Shown: positions 20,078 to 30,000, numbered from the stretch's first letter. The stretch is 55,194 nucleotides of DNA from an uncultured Erwinia sp. (GCA_913775305.1 CAJYIY010000019.1:1-55194), one strand, 5' to 3'. Translations and numbers: made by a program. The notes: a model not told the origin generated them from the sequence alone.

Positions 20078-21127
20078 TTACAGCAGGGGCTTTTCGCTGC
20101 GCTGCCAGAGACGCAGCAGCAGGCGCTCAGCGCTGGCCGCCGCGCTCTGGGTAAAACGATCAACCATGCGTTTGCGCTGGGCAAAGCGCACGCCGATCAC
20201 CTGACGTTTTTCGATATGCTCAAGCAGCAGATCGTCACTGGTGCCAATCGCATCAACCAGCCCCTTCTCCAGCGCCTGATTGCCATACCAGTGTTCGCCG
20301 GTGGCGACGCTGTCGATATCCAGTGACGGGCGCATCTGGTGCACAAACGTCTTGAACAGCTGATGCGTTTCGTTGAGATCCTGGCGGAACTTCTCGCGTC
20401 CTGCTTCAGTGTTTTCTCCCAGCATAGTCAGGGTGCGTTTATATTCCCCGGCGGTATGCAGCTCCAGATCGATATCGTTGCGCTTTAACAGTCGGTTAAA
20501 GTTAGGGATCTGCGCCACCACGCCAATCGAGCCGATAATTGAGAACGGTGCGGCGACGATGCGTTCGGCAACGCAGGCCATCATATATCCGCCGCTGGCC
20601 GCCACTTTATCAACCGCAACGGTTAACGGGATGCCCTTATCGCGCAGGCGCTGAAGCTGCGATGCTGCCAGGCCATAACCGTGCACCACCCCGCCCGGAC
20701 TTTCCAGGCGCAGCAGCACCTCATCTCCGCTGCTGGCGGCGGCAATGACAGCGGAGACCTCTTCGCGCAGCGAGGTGACCTCGCCCGCATCCATACTGCC
20801 TTTGAAATCCAGCACAAACAGCGTGGGTTTGCTTTCCGGCCTCAGCGTGCCATTTTTCAGTTGCTGTTTGGTCAGTTTGTGCTGCTGTTTTTCGGCCTTT
20901 TTGCGTTCTTTAATCCACTGTTTCTGCTGCTCTGGCTCGATCTTCGCCAGTTGCAGATCGTCGCGCATGTCGCGGTAGCGTTCGGTCAACCGTGTCAGTC
21001 TGAGCTGGCCGGTCTGACCACGCTTGCGGGCGGCAAGATTGGCAATGACCAGGGCCAGAGCGGCGACAGCCACGACTACGGTGATCGTTTTCGCTAAAAA
21101 GAGTCCATAATAAGAGAGTAGTTCCAC
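20078..21127 (-). CDS. sohB: SohB, inner-membrane S49 family peptidase
   Basis: The 349-residue protein has an N-terminal membrane segment (about 8-30), a long charged region rich in K, Q and E (about 60-95), and an S49 peptidase core. The Ser-Lys dyad is S178 (KVAASGGYMMA) and K230 (HTAGEYKRTL), matching E. coli SohB numbering. SohB is related to signal peptide peptidase SppA and was found as a multicopy suppressor of htrA/degP; its natural substrates are unclear. Confidence 0.95.
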   Translation of the reverse strand: MELLSYYGLFLAKTITVVVAVAALALVIANLAARKRGQTGQLRLTRLTERYRDMRDDLQLAKIEPEQQKQWIKERKKAEKQQHKLTKQQLKNGTLRPESKPTLFVLDFKGSMDAGEVTSLREEVSAVIAAASSGDEVLLRLESPGGVVHGYGLAASQLQRLRDKGIPLTVAVDKVAASGGYMMACVAERIVAAPFSIIGSIGVVAQIPNFNRLLKRNDIDLELHTAGEYKRTLTMLGENTEAGREKFRQDLNETHQLFKTFVHQMRPSLDIDSVATGEHWYGNQALEKGLVDAIGTSDDLLLEHIEKRQVIGVRFAQRKRMVDRFTQSAAASAERLLLRLWQRSEKPLL

Positions 21128-21344
21128 TCAATCCGCCTTAATTAACATTGTATTAGAGTTGATCCAGTGTAACCGACTCACGGCGATCAGTCGCCTGTAA
21201 CTGGTCACATGGCTTTGGCGGGCAGGCCGCAGGATTGCACTTGCCTTAATTTTCAGGCATAAAGCAATCACTCTATGTCCTGCAGGCACTTACGCCAGCC
21301 ATGCCAGCCACGATGCGGACACTTTATCGCCAGAGGATTAAACC

Positions 21345-22106
21345 GTGCATTATCAACCGAAAAGCGATCTGCTCAATCACCGAATTATTCTTGTCACCGG
21401 TGCCAATACCGGAATCGGGCGTGAAGCCGCCCTCACCTATGCCCGCTATGGTGCGCAGGTCCTGCTGCTGGGCCGCAATACGGAACAGCTCCAGCAGGTC
21501 TGTGAGGAGATCAATCAGCACGCCCGGCAACCTGCCTGCTGGTTCCCGTTAGATCTGGAAACCGCAACGCCGGAAAGCTGCCAGCGGCTGGCTGAGGACA
21601 TCGCGCGCGTGGTTCCACGGCTGGACGGCGTGCTGCATAACGCCGGGTTACTCGGCGAAGTGACACCCATGACGGCGCAAAGTCCGGCTGTCTGGCAGCA
21701 GGTGATGCGCGTCAACATTGATGGCACCTTCTTCCTGACCCAGGCGCTGATCCCGCTGCTTCTGAAATCCGCTTCCGCCTCGCTGGTGTTTACCTCCTCC
21801 AGCGTGGGCCGTCAGGGGCGTGCCGGATGGGGTGCCTATTCCGTTTCCAAATTCGCCACCGAAGGCATGATGCAGGTGCTGGCAGAAGAATACGACAGCC
21901 GCCAGCTGCGGGTTAACTGCATTAACCCGGGCGGAACCCGCACCCGCATGCGGGCCAGTGCCTTCCCGCAGGAAGACGCGATGAAGCTGAAAACCCCCGC
22001 TGATATTATGCCGCTGTATCTGTGGCTGATGGGCGACGACAGCAAGCGCAAAACCGGTATCAGCTTTGACGCCCAGCCGGGACGTAAGCCGGGAGCGGCA
22101 GAATAA
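21345..22106 (+). CDS. yciK: YciK, SDR family oxidoreductase
   Basis: The 253-residue short-chain dehydrogenase/reductase has the cofactor motif TGANTGIG at 18-25, the NAG motif near 99-101, and catalytic Y165 and K169 (GAYSVSKF). It matches E. coli YciK. Its substrate is unknown. The stop overlaps the btuR ATG by one base, so the two are co-translated; this link is conserved but does not prove a cobalamin role. Confidence 0.94.
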   Translation: MHYQPKSDLLNHRIILVTGANTGIGREAALTYARYGAQVLLLGRNTEQLQQVCEEINQHARQPACWFPLDLETATPESCQRLAEDIARVVPRLDGVLHNAGLLGEVTPMTAQSPAVWQQVMRVNIDGTFFLTQALIPLLLKSASASLVFTSSSVGRQGRAGWGAYSVSKFATEGMMQVLAEEYDSRQLRVNCINPGGTRTRMRASAFPQEDAMKLKTPADIMPLYLWLMGDDSKRKTGISFDAQPGRKPGAAE

Positions 22107-22696
22107 TGTCGGAAGAGCGCCATCAGCAGCGTCAGCAGCGGCTGAAAGAACAGGTGGATGCGCGCATTGCTGCCGCCACCGAAACCCGTGGCATCCTGAT
22201 GGTGTTCACCGGCAACGGGAAAGGTAAAACCACCGCCGCCTTCGGGACCGCCAGCCGGGCTGTCGGCCATCGGCAGCGCGTTGGCGTGATCCAGTTTATT
22301 AAAGGCGAATGGCCTAACGGTGAGCGAAACCTTCTTGAGCCACACGGTGTTGAATTTCAGGTTATGGCCACCGGATTTACCTGGGACACGCAAAATCGTG
22401 CCACTGACACGGAAGCCTGCCTGAAGGTCTGGCAACACGGAAAGCGGATGTTGCGGGACAGCACGCTGGATCTGGTGGTGCTGGATGAGCTGACCTATAT
22501 GGTCAGCTTTGATTACCTGCCGCTGCAGGAGGTGATCGATGCGCTACAGCAGCGCCCTGTCCACCAGAGTGTGATTATCACCGGACGAGGCTGCCACCGC
22601 GATCTGCTCGAACTGGCGGATACGGTGAGCGAGATGCGTCCGGTCAAGCACGCGTTTGACGCCGGCATCCAGGCGCAGCAGGGAATTGACTGGTAA
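22106..22696 (+). CDS. btuR: Corrinoid adenosyltransferase
   Basis: The 196-residue CobA/CobO/BtuR family enzyme adenosylates cob(I)alamin using ATP. A P-loop-like GNGKGKTT spans 36-43, and the protein is the same length as E. coli BtuR. It overlaps yciK by one base, and its transcript ends at the hairpin at 22705-22730. Confidence 0.96.
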   Translation: MSEERHQQRQQRLKEQVDARIAAATETRGILMVFTGNGKGKTTAAFGTASRAVGHRQRVGVIQFIKGEWPNGERNLLEPHGVEFQVMATGFTWDTQNRATDTEACLKVWQHGKRMLRDSTLDLVVLDELTYMVSFDYLPLQEVIDALQQRPVHQSVIITGRGCHRDLLELADTVSEMRPVKHAFDAGIQAQQGIDW

Positions 22697-22704
22697 GAAC
22701 TCAG

Positions 22705-22730
22705 AAAAAAGGGGCCACAAGGCCCCTTTG
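22705..22730. terminator. Bidirectional terminator between btuR and rluB
   Basis: AAAGGGGCC and GGCCCCTTT form a 9-bp stem around ACAA, with an A-run before and a short T-run after, so it can act on both strands. It sits between the convergent btuR and rluB. Confidence 0.85.
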
Positions 22731-22745
22731 TGTCAGCACGGCAGC

Positions 22746-23645
22746 TTACGGCTTGCCGTGCTGACGTTTTGAACCCGGACGACGGCTGCCGCCGGGTTTA
22801 GCCGCTTTCGTGGTGGTCGTATGGCGTTTCACCGCACGACGAATTTGATTGGCCTTGGTACGGCGGCGATCTTTTTCAACGGGTACTTTACTGACGGTTT
22901 CCGCTTCCAGCCCTACCAGCTCACGCAGGTAGTTCGTTGGCTCAAGATCCAGTTCGGTCCAGCCGCCGCGCGGCAGCCCTTTGGGCAGATTGATATCGCC
23001 GTAACGAACGCGGATCAGACGGCTGACCTGCACCCCCACCGCTTCCCACAGACGACGAACCTCGCGGTTACGGCCTTCCGTCAGGGTAACGTTATACCAC
23101 TGATTAATGCCTTCACCGCCGGTAAATTTAAGGGTCTTAAACGCCGCCGGGCCATCCTCCAGCTGCACGCCACGGCTCAGCTGTTTGATTTTTGCCTCAT
23201 CGACCTGACCGAATACGCGCACCGCATATTCACGCTCAACTTCGCGGCTTGGGTGCATCAGTCGGTTTGCCAGTTCACCGTCGGTGGTAAACAACAGCAG
23301 ACCGCAGGTATTAACATCCAGACGGCCGACGGCAATCCAGCGCGCACCGCGCAGCTTCGGCAGGCGATCGAACACCGTTGGTCGCCCTTCCGGATCGCTG
23401 CGCGTACACAGCTCGCCCTCCGGCTTGTAGTAGGCCAGAACGCGACAAACTTCTGTAATGGATTCACTGACCGGAACAACGTGTCCGTCAATACGAATTT
23501 TCAGGGAACTGCTGGGCTCAACGCGGTCACCCAGCGTGGCCAGCTTGCCATCAACGCTGACGCGTCCGGCTGAGATCATTGCTTCGATTTCACGACGGGA
23601 ACCGTGCCCGGCGCGGGCTAAAACTTTTTGTAACTTTTCGCTCAT
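22746..23645 (-). CDS. rluB: 23S rRNA pseudouridine synthase RluB
   Basis: The 299-residue RsuA-family enzyme makes pseudouridine 2605 in 23S rRNA (E. coli numbering). An S4 RNA-binding domain (about 3-60) is followed by the catalytic domain with D110 in [11 protein letters not shown]. The C-terminus is a lysine/arginine/threonine-rich tail. A perfect 12-bp inverted repeat straddles the stop codon (see findings). Confidence 0.96.
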   Translation of the reverse strand: MSEKLQKVLARAGHGSRREIEAMISAGRVSVDGKLATLGDRVEPSSSLKIRIDGHVVPVSESITEVCRVLAYYKPEGELCTRSDPEGRPTVFDRLPKLRGARWIAVGRLDVNTCGLLLFTTDGELANRLMHPSREVEREYAVRVFGQVDEAKIKQLSRGVQLEDGPAAFKTLKFTGGEGINQWYNVTLTEGRNREVRRLWEAVGVQVSRLIRVRYGDINLPKGLPRGGWTELDLEPTNYLRELVGLEAETVSKVPVEKDRRRTKANQIRRAVKRHTTTTKAAKPGGSRRPGSKRQHGKP

Positions 23646-24338
23646 GGAGCTACCTCTGTGTCGCCTTCCCAGGCGTCATGGTGAAAATAAAAATCTTTTA
23701 TTTTCAGAAACTTATATTTTATTTCGGGGGCTATTATACAGACTTTTACCCCCTCTGTAACCTGTTTGTTAAAAGGATAACTCCCTGACTTGAGTCCGCT
23801 CAGCCGGGAAGTTGCCGCCGCACTCGTATCCAACAATTCACTGTTTAAGCGTGTTTACCTGATTCATTAACTCTTATTGAACCAACGTTGATTAAAATTT
23901 ATTTTCCGGCCTGATTTTCACAATGATTTTTTTATTCGAATAACGCCAACCGCTTAGATTAAGACATTATTTTCGGGCGGAATAACGACCACAAAAATAC
24001 AGCCACAAAAAATAAAAATTGATTTTAAATCAACCCGTTAAAGAAGAAATAATTTCTTACTCTCTGCCGGCGGGAAGATTTTTGTTATTAGCGCATACAG
24101 CTTTAAGGATGAATAATTATCCCTCCCCTCCCCTCAGCGCTTAAGATTTTTCCTAGTAAAAGACAGGCAGTCCCGCTGTTGTGTTTATTTTCCCGATGCT
24201 TGCCGATATCTGAAACTGATACCGCGTTGACGGGGGAATTCTTTTTTTATTAACCCGCCGGGTCATCAACCGGCTCTGGACCACGCACGTCATTACCGCG
24301 CAACGGCGAGTCAACGACGTGTCTGACATGTGAAAAAA
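23646..24338. other. AT-rich gap between rluB and the protease-like lipoprotein
   Basis: These 693 bases are distinctly more AT-rich than the surrounding genes, with many A and T runs. They must contain the rluB promoter (leftward) and the promoter of the next gene (rightward). I found no convincing small gene or RNA, but A/T-rich DNA of this type is a typical H-NS target. Confidence 0.4.
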
Positions 24339-24965
24339 ATGGCTTTTAAAAAGTGTCTGCTGGCGCTGTCGCTGCTGGCTTTAAGCGGTTGTTCCGTTGG
24401 TAGCTACAGCTACAGTCGCGAAGCGATGAAACGGGTCGATATGAATTTCGTCGGTATCCCCACCGTCCTCGGCGTCGGTGCACTCGGCACCAGTATTCCC
24501 GTCACGCCGGAATACAGTCTGACGGCAGCCCACGTGGCACGCTGGACAATGCACAGAGTCAAGGCCTATCACCCCTACTGCGATCTGGCGATCATCCATC
24601 ATAAAAATAATATGAAGAATATGCCGACGTTTCGCACCACCAAAGTGGGTGAGCCAGTCCGAATATATGGCTACAGCTTTTTCTCGGCAATGCCGGTGGA
24701 ATCAGCCGGCAGCAATCTGACAATAACCGCAATCCGCAACGGCTGGAATAAAAAACCCTGCGTGGCAATGGCATCCAATGCCGGAGCCGTGCAGGGGATG
24801 TCGGGCGGTGCGGTTTACAACAGCGATGACAGTATCGGCGGTGTGCTGGTCGGTTACAGCAGTGAGGTTAACAACACCGCGACCAGGGAGGTCAAATTCA
24901 GAGACGTTTCTCTCTATATTCCCTACCAGGTATTTCAGCAGTGGCTTGAGGATTCAACGTCCTGA
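24339..24965 (+). CDS. Trypsin-like serine protease fold lipoprotein
   Basis: The 208-residue protein begins with a lipoprotein signal (lipobox LSGC, C18). It carries a complete trypsin-type triad in order: H65 in SLTAAHVAR, D82 in YCDLAIIHH, S155 in GMSGGAVY. I infer an envelope-anchored peptidase or peptidase-like protein; no substrate or named family can be assigned. Asp at position +2 of lipidated Cys (inner-membrane retention) is absent, so outer-membrane sorting is likely. I chose ATG 24339; GTG 24330 would add three residues, and neither start has a strong ribosome-binding site. It lies in an AT-rich gap between rluB and yciO, and E. coli has no equivalent I know there, which suggests an accessory gene. 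Confidence 0.75.
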   Translation: MAFKKCLLALSLLALSGCSVGSYSYSREAMKRVDMNFVGIPTVLGVGALGTSIPVTPEYSLTAAHVARWTMHRVKAYHPYCDLAIIHHKNNMKNMPTFRTTKVGEPVRIYGYSFFSAMPVESAGSNLTITAIRNGWNKKPCVAMASNAGAVQGMSGGAVYNSDDSIGGVLVGYSSEVNNTATREVKFRDVSLYIPYQVFQQWLEDSTS

Positions 24966-25014
24966 TTGCGGGGTAACCAGGCAGGAAATGATTAACCTCC
25001 TGCCCGAACGCGAC

Positions 25015-25635
25015 TTAAAGGAACGGTTGGATATCCCCCACCCCTTCACGGACAACCACGGGGGCATCATCGGTCAGGTCGATCACCGTCGTCGGCTGCT
25101 GTCCCAGGTAACCTCCGTGAATGACCAAATCGACCAGCTTACCAATTTCATCCTGAATGGCTTCCGGGTCGGACTCGGTAAAATCATTGCCCGGAAGCAT
25201 AAGCGAGGTCGACATCATCGGCTCGTTCAGCGCTTCCAGCAGCGCCAGCGCAATCGGATTCGACGGGACACGCAGGCCGATGGTTTTACGTTTTTCACTC
25301 ATCAGGCGACGCGGTACCTCCTTCGTCGCCTTAAGAATAAAGGTGTAGTTACCCGGCGTGTTGTTTTTGATCAGGCGAAATGCGCTGTTGTCGACGTGAG
25401 CATAGGTTGACAGTTCAGACAGATCGCGGCACATCAGCGTGAAGTTATGATTGCCATCGAGCTGTCGAATACGACAGATGCGCTCCATGGCGTTCTTGTC
25501 TTCCAGCTTGCAGCCCAGCGCATAGCCGGAATCCGTCGGATAGACGATCACGCTGCCCTTGTTCAGCATCTCCACCGCCTGCTTGATCAGTCGCGGCTGC
25601 GGGTTTTCCGGGTGAATGTAGAAAAACTGACTCAT
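25015..25635 (-). CDS. yciO: YciO, Sua5/YciO/YrdC domain protein
   Basis: The 206-residue protein equals E. coli YciO in length and has the YrdC-like fold (VIVYPTDSGYALGC near the N-terminus, a Sua5-type KxR region in KRKTIGLRVPSN). Sua5/YrdC relatives make threonylcarbamoyl-AMP for tRNA t6A, but YciO's own cellular function is not well established. It follows rnm on the same strand with a 52-base gap. Confidence 0.94.
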   Translation of the reverse strand: MSQFFYIHPENPQPRLIKQAVEMLNKGSVIVYPTDSGYALGCKLEDKNAMERICRIRQLDGNHNFTLMCRDLSELSTYAHVDNSAFRLIKNNTPGNYTFILKATKEVPRRLMSEKRKTIGLRVPSNPIALALLEALNEPMMSTSLMLPGNDFTESDPEAIQDEIGKLVDLVIHGGYLGQQPTTVIDLTDDAPVVVREGVGDIQPFL

Positions 25636-25687
25636 ATAAACCTCTTATCCTTACTGCAGCAATGGCTTCAACGTCGCCCGCTTCAGG

Positions 25688-26611
25688 TCAGGGCTTCACA
25701 ATTTCGGGAAAACGCTGCCACACGGCGTCCACGCCGCCGGGTAGCCATAATTTTTTACCCAACTCAATCCACGGGCAGGGCTGATGGAAATCCGAACCCT
25801 GTGACCCCGCCAGCCGATGCTCCTGCGCGTATTGCGCCAGCTGGGTACGTTCCTGGGGAGCCTGCTGGCACTGCGCGACCTCCATCGCATCACCGCCCTG
25901 CTCGCTGAAGTGGGCAATCAGTCGCTTCAGCCACTTAGTCGACAGCCCGTAGCGACCCGGATGCGCCAGCACCGCCCGCCCGCCAGAATCATGAATTGCA
26001 TCAACAGCTTGTTTAATTGTACACCACTGTGGCGGAACGTATCCGGTTTTACCGCGGGCGAGATAGTTTTTGAACACCTTCTGCATGCTGTCGGCTTTAC
26101 CGGCGGCGATCAGAAAACGGGCGAAATGTCCGCGCGTCACCGCGCCGCCCTGCGCCAGCGCCAGCGCACCGGCCAGCGCACCCGGGATCCCGGCTTTATC
26201 CAGCCGTTCCGCGATCGTCCGCGCACGCGCCATCCGGCGTTCGGCCTGCTGTGCCAGAAACGCGGTCAGGCCGGGACTTGCGATATCCACACCCAGGCCA
26301 ACGATATGGATTTCATGGTTTTCCCACAGCGATGACACCTCCACCCCGGCCATCAGCCGAAGCGGCAGCTGATGGCGCGCAATAGCCTCACGCGCAGGGG
26401 CAACGCCGTCAATGGTGTCATGGTCGGTGACGGCCAGCACGCCCACGCGGTGCTCTACCGCACGCAGCACCAGCTGTTCCGGGGTGAGTAACCCGTCGGA
26501 TGCTGTCGTGTGAGTGTGTAGATCGAAAACAGGAAAAGAACTGAGTGGTGTCACTGCAACTGTCAAAACGGCTCCGGCATTGGCGGGAATGTCGCAGCAT
26601 GATAACGTCAT
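25688..26611 (-). CDS. rnm: RNase AM (YciV), PHP-domain 5'-3' exoribonuclease
   Basis: The PHP-superfamily protein matches E. coli Rnm/YciV. Metal-binding motifs are FDLHTHTTASDG, TDHDTIDG, ENHEIHIVG and GSDFHQPCPW. Rnm removes short RNAs and trims 5' ends of rRNA precursors. ATG 26611 gives 307 residues, about 14 more than E. coli; a GTG about 19 codons on (just before TPLSSFPVFDLHTHT) could be the true start, and neither has a clear ribosome-binding site. Its 5' end is only about 22 bases from the divergent trp -35. Confidence 0.92.
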   Translation of the reverse strand: MTLSCCDIPANAGAVLTVAVTPLSSFPVFDLHTHTTASDGLLTPEQLVLRAVEHRVGVLAVTDHDTIDGVAPAREAIARHQLPLRLMAGVEVSSLWENHEIHIVGLGVDIASPGLTAFLAQQAERRMARARTIAERLDKAGIPGALAGALALAQGGAVTRGHFARFLIAAGKADSMQKVFKNYLARGKTGYVPPQWCTIKQAVDAIHDSGGRAVLAHPGRYGLSTKWLKRLIAHFSEQGGDAMEVAQCQQAPQERTQLAQYAQEHRLAGSQGSDFHQPCPWIELGKKLWLPGGVDAVWQRFPEIVKP

Positions 26612-26633
26612 TCTTGCTAAGGGAAAAAGAGTA

Positions 26634-26662
26634 TTGACTTTTTTTCTGCGTTCCAGTTAACT
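26634..26662 (+). promoter_or_regulatory. trp operon promoter
   Basis: TTGACT (26634-26639) and TTAACT (26657-26662) are separated by 17 bases, matching the E. coli trp promoter (TTGACA, TTAACT). Transcription would start near 26670, in the conserved AAGTTCACG leader start. Confidence 0.9.
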
Positions 26663-26668
26663 AGTACG
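26649..26668 (+). promoter_or_regulatory. TrpR operator
   Basis: The core TTAACTAGTACG is identical to the E. coli trp operator right half. The left half reads CGTTCCAG where E. coli has CGAACTAG, so that half-site is degenerate. It overlaps the -10 element, as expected for TrpR repression. Confidence 0.8.
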
Positions 26669-26697
26669 AAAGTTCACGAGCAAAAGGTATCTGCATC

Positions 26698-26748
26698 ATG
26701 TCATATTCTGACTCTCTGATGACTGGTTGGTGGCGCACTTCCCCCTGA
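26698..26748 (+). CDS. trpL: trp operon leader peptide
   Basis: The 16-residue frame MSYSDSLMTGWWRTSP contains two adjacent tryptophan codons (26728-26733) followed by RTS, as in E. coli TrpL (GWWRTS). AAAAGG lies about 12 bases before the ATG. Ribosome stalling at the Trp codons sets the attenuation switch. A second in-frame ATG at 26719 is possible but lacks a good site. Confidence 0.92.
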   Translation: MSYSDSLMTGWWRTSP

Positions 26749-26794
26749 ACGGGCGATGTCGTCGTGCACGGTGAATACGTTGTGCAGATACTCA

Positions 26795-26820
26795 GGCCCG
26801 CTAAAAGCGGGCTTTTTTTT
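26795..26820 (+). terminator. trp attenuator terminator
   Basis: GCCCGCT and AGCGGGC form the 3:4 hairpin (loop AAA), followed by eight or more T. The upstream pause and antiterminator segments occupy the stretch between the leader peptide and 26795. This is the typical enteric trp attenuator, 24 bases before trpE. Confidence 0.93.
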
Positions 26821-26843
26821 GAGCAAAAAACAGAGACCAAACC

Positions 26844-28406
26844 ATGTCGAATGCCAAACCTACAGTGAAGTTGATTACCGGTAATGCGCCCTACCGTGAA
26901 GATCCGGCAGCCGTGTTCCACCAGCTCTGCGGCGCACGTTCTGAAACGCTGCTGCTGGAGTCGGCAGATGTTGACAGCAAGCGCAATCTGAAAAGCCTGC
27001 TGATTGTCGACAGTGCTTTGCGCATCAGCGCGCTGGATAAGACCGTACAGATTCAGGCGCTGTCTGAAAATGGTCGTGCGCTGCTGACGCTGCTGGATGC
27101 TGCTCTGCCCGCCTCGGTACAGAATCACATTCGCCCCGATGGCCGTGAACTGGTCTTCCCGCACAATACCGACATTCAGGATGAAGACGCCAATCTTTGT
27201 GCACTGTCGGTATTTGACGCGCTGCGTCTGATCCCGCAGTTGATCAATGCCCCGGCTGACAACCGCGAGGCGGTGCTGCTCGGTGGGCTGTTCGCCTACG
27301 ATCTGGTCGCAGGCTTCGAGTCACTGCCAGAATTAAAGAACGAGCAGCGCTGCCCGGACTACTGCTTCTACCTGGCAGAGACCCTGCTGGTGATTGATCA
27401 CCAGCAGCAAACCGCACGGCTGCAGGCCAGCCTGTTTACCTCTTCACCGACGGAATTTATTCGCCTGCAGAGCCGCATCGAACAGCTGCACGGCCAGATG
27501 CTGCAACCCGCCTCCGCTTTACCGGTACAATCCGTTGACGGCATGACGCTCAGCGTCAGCCAGAGCGATGAAGAGTATTGCCAGGTGGTTCGCCGGATGC
27601 AGGAAGCCATCCGTATTGGTGAAATTTTCCAGGTCGTACCGTCACGCCGCTTCTCGCTGCCGTGCCCTTCGCCGCTGGCCGCTTACGATACGCTGAAAAA
27701 CAGCAATCCCAGCCCTTATATGTTCTTCATGCAGGACCGCGATTTCAGCCTGTTCGGCGCCTCGCCGGAAAGCTCACTGAAGTACGACGCCGAAAGCCGC
27801 CAGATTGAAATCTATCCGATTGCCGGTACCCGGCCGCGGGGCCGTCATGCGGACGGCACCCTGGATCGCGATCTTGACAGCCGCATTGAGCTGGAAATGC
27901 GCACCGATCATAAGGAGCTGGCGGAGCACCTGATGCTGGTTGATCTGGCGCGTAACGATCTGGCGCGTATCTGTGAACCCGGCAGCCGCTATGTGGCGGA
28001 CCTGACCAAAGTGGATCGCTATACCTTCGTCATGCATCTGGTTTCCCGGGTGGTGGGCAAGCTGCGCTGCGATATCGACGTGCTGCACGCCTACCGCGCC
28101 TGCATGAACATGGGCACCCTGAGCGGCGCGCCGAAAGTTCGCGCCATGCAGCTGATTGCCAGGGCCGAAGGCACCCGTCGTGGCAGCTACGGCGGTGCGG
28201 TCGGTTACTTCACCGCCAGCGGCGATCTGGATACCTGTATCGTGATCCGTTCCGCATGGGTGGAAGATGGCGTTGCCACGGTTCAGGCCGGTGCCGGTGT
28301 GGTTCTGGACTCTGACCCTCAGGCAGAAGCTGACGAAAGCCGTAATAAAGCCCGCGCCGTTCTGCGTGCCATTGCAACCGCTCACCACTGCCAGGAGATT
28401 TTCTGA
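26844..28406 (+). CDS. trpE: Anthranilate synthase component I
   Basis: The 520-residue subunit (same length as E. coli) converts chorismate and ammonia or glutamine amide to anthranilate. The N-terminal feedback motif LLES (37-40) that binds inhibitory tryptophan is present, and the chorismate-binding C-terminal domain includes GTRPRG and [10 protein letters not shown]. The stop overlaps the trpG start (TGATG), so TrpE and TrpG are produced in step. Confidence 0.98.
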   Translation: MSNAKPTVKLITGNAPYREDPAAVFHQLCGARSETLLLESADVDSKRNLKSLLIVDSALRISALDKTVQIQALSENGRALLTLLDAALPASVQNHIRPDGRELVFPHNTDIQDEDANLCALSVFDALRLIPQLINAPADNREAVLLGGLFAYDLVAGFESLPELKNEQRCPDYCFYLAETLLVIDHQQQTARLQASLFTSSPTEFIRLQSRIEQLHGQMLQPASALPVQSVDGMTLSVSQSDEEYCQVVRRMQEAIRIGEIFQVVPSRRFSLPCPSPLAAYDTLKNSNPSPYMFFMQDRDFSLFGASPESSLKYDAESRQIEIYPIAGTRPRGRHADGTLDRDLDSRIELEMRTDHKELAEHLMLVDLARNDLARICEPGSRYVADLTKVDRYTFVMHLVSRVVGKLRCDIDVLHAYRACMNMGTLSGAPKVRAMQLIARAEGTRRGSYGGAVGYFTASGDLDTCIVIRSAWVEDGVATVQAGAGVVLDSDPQAEADESRNKARAVLRAIATAHHCQEIF

Positions 28407-28984
28407 TGGCCGATATTCTGCTGCTCGATAACTTCGACTCTTTTACCTATAACCTCGTCGATCAGTTACGCACCTTTGGCCATCGCGTGGTGGTTTACCG
28501 TAACAACGTCCCGGCAGCCACGCTGATCGCGCGTCTGCAGGAGATGGAAAACCCGGTGCTGATGCTTTCACCCGGCCCGGGCGCGCCGTCTGAAGCTGGC
28601 TGCATGCCGGAAATGCTGCAGCAGCTGCGCGGTCGCCTGCCGATTATCGGCATCTGCCTTGGTCACCAGGCCATTGTGGAAGCCTGGGGCGGAAAGGTCG
28701 GCCAGGCGGGTGAAATCCTGCACGGTAAGGCTTCCGCTATTACTCATGACAACGAAGGAATGTTTGCCGGATTAACCAATCCACTGCCTGTTGCGCGCTA
28801 CCACTCGCTGGTCGGTAGCAATATTCCCGACGGGCTGACGGTTAATGCCACTTTCAATGGAATGGTTATGGCCGTTCGCGACGACGCGCAGCGCGTCTGC
28901 GGCTTCCAGTTCCACCCTGAATCTATTCTCACCACCCAGGGGGCTCGCCTGCTGGAACAAACCCTTGCATGGGCGCTGGCGTAA
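28406..28984 (+). CDS. trpG: Anthranilate synthase glutamine amidotransferase
   Basis: The 192-residue class I amidotransferase has the triad C84 (GICLGHQ), H170 and E172 (FHPES). It feeds ammonia from glutamine to TrpE. It is a free-standing protein here, whereas E. coli and Salmonella fuse it to TrpD. Its start overlaps the trpE stop by one base. Confidence 0.97.
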   Translation: MADILLLDNFDSFTYNLVDQLRTFGHRVVVYRNNVPAATLIARLQEMENPVLMLSPGPGAPSEAGCMPEMLQQLRGRLPIIGICLGHQAIVEAWGGKVGQAGEILHGKASAITHDNEGMFAGLTNPLPVARYHSLVGSNIPDGLTVNATFNGMVMAVRDDAQRVCGFQFHPESILTTQGARLLEQTLAWALA

Positions 28985-28999
28985 CCGAGGAAAAGCTTG

Positions 29000-29998
29000 A
29001 TGAACACTATTCTGGAAAAAGTATTTCAGGGCGAGATCCTGACGCAGGCGGAAAGCCATCAGCTGTTTTCCGCGATTATAACCGGACAGCTGGAACCTAC
29101 TCAGCTGGCAGGCGTGCTGATTGCGATGAAGGTTCGCGCCGAGCATCCGCAGGAAATCGCCGGTGCGGCAACCGCTCTGCTGGAAGATGCGAAACCCTTC
29201 CCGCGCCCGGACTATGATTTTGCCGATATCGTCGGCACTGGCGGTGACGGCAGCAACAGCATTAATATTTCTACCGCCAGTGCTTTCGTGGCCGCCGCCT
29301 GTGGGCTGAAAGTGGCTAAACACGGTAACCGCAGCGTGTCCAGTAAATCAGGGTCGTCCGACCTGCTGGCGGCGTTCGGTATCAGCCTGGACTTACCTGC
29401 GCAGCAGGCGCGGCAGGCGCTGGACGATCTGAACGTCTGCTTCCTGTTTGCGCCGCAGTATCACAGTGGCTTCCGTCATGCGATGCCGGTACGCCAGCAG
29501 CTGAAAACCCGCACCATCTTCAACGTGCTTGGCCCGCTGATCAACCCGGCCCGGCCTCCGCTGGCGGTGATTGGCGTTTACAGCCCGGAACTGGTACTGC
29601 CGATTGCCCAGGCACTGAAGGTTCTGGGTTACCGCCGCGCGGCGGTTGTTCACGGCGGGGGCATGGATGAGGTGGCACTGCACAGCGTGACCCACGTGGC
29701 TGAACTGCGGGAAGGCGAGATCACCAGCTATCAGCTGACGCCGGAAGATTTCGGTCTCAGTATGCACCCACAGGAGGCGCTGGCCGGGGGTTCACCGGAA
29801 GAAAATCGTGACATTCTGGCGCGTTTACTCCAGGGTAAAGGCGAGCTGGCTCATGAAGAAGCCGTGGCGGCCAACGTCGCCCTGTTACTGAAGATTTTTG
29901 GCCATGAAGATTTGCGACAGAACGCGCAGCAGGCGCTGGAAACCATCCGCAGCGGCCAGGCTTACAAACACGTGGTCGCACTGGCAGGAAGAGGATAA
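29000..29998 (+). CDS. trpD: Anthranilate phosphoribosyltransferase
   Basis: The 332-residue enzyme joins PRPP and anthranilate. The PRPP-binding loop [14 protein letters not shown] spans 79-92, and the KHGNRS motif starts at about 107. A TTG just before ATG 29000 is in frame; I chose the ATG, which has GAGGAAAAG upstream. It is separated from trpG by 15 bases, confirming that the two are not fused. Confidence 0.97.
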   Translation: MNTILEKVFQGEILTQAESHQLFSAIITGQLEPTQLAGVLIAMKVRAEHPQEIAGAATALLEDAKPFPRPDYDFADIVGTGGDGSNSINISTASAFVAAACGLKVAKHGNRSVSSKSGSSDLLAAFGISLDLPAQQARQALDDLNVCFLFAPQYHSGFRHAMPVRQQLKTRTIFNVLGPLINPARPPLAVIGVYSPELVLPIAQALKVLGYRRAAVVHGGGMDEVALHSVTHVAELREGEITSYQLTPEDFGLSMHPQEALAGGSPEENRDILARLLQGKGELAHEEAVAANVALLLKIFGHEDLRQNAQQALETIRSGQAYKHVVALAGRG

Positions 29999-30000
29999 TC

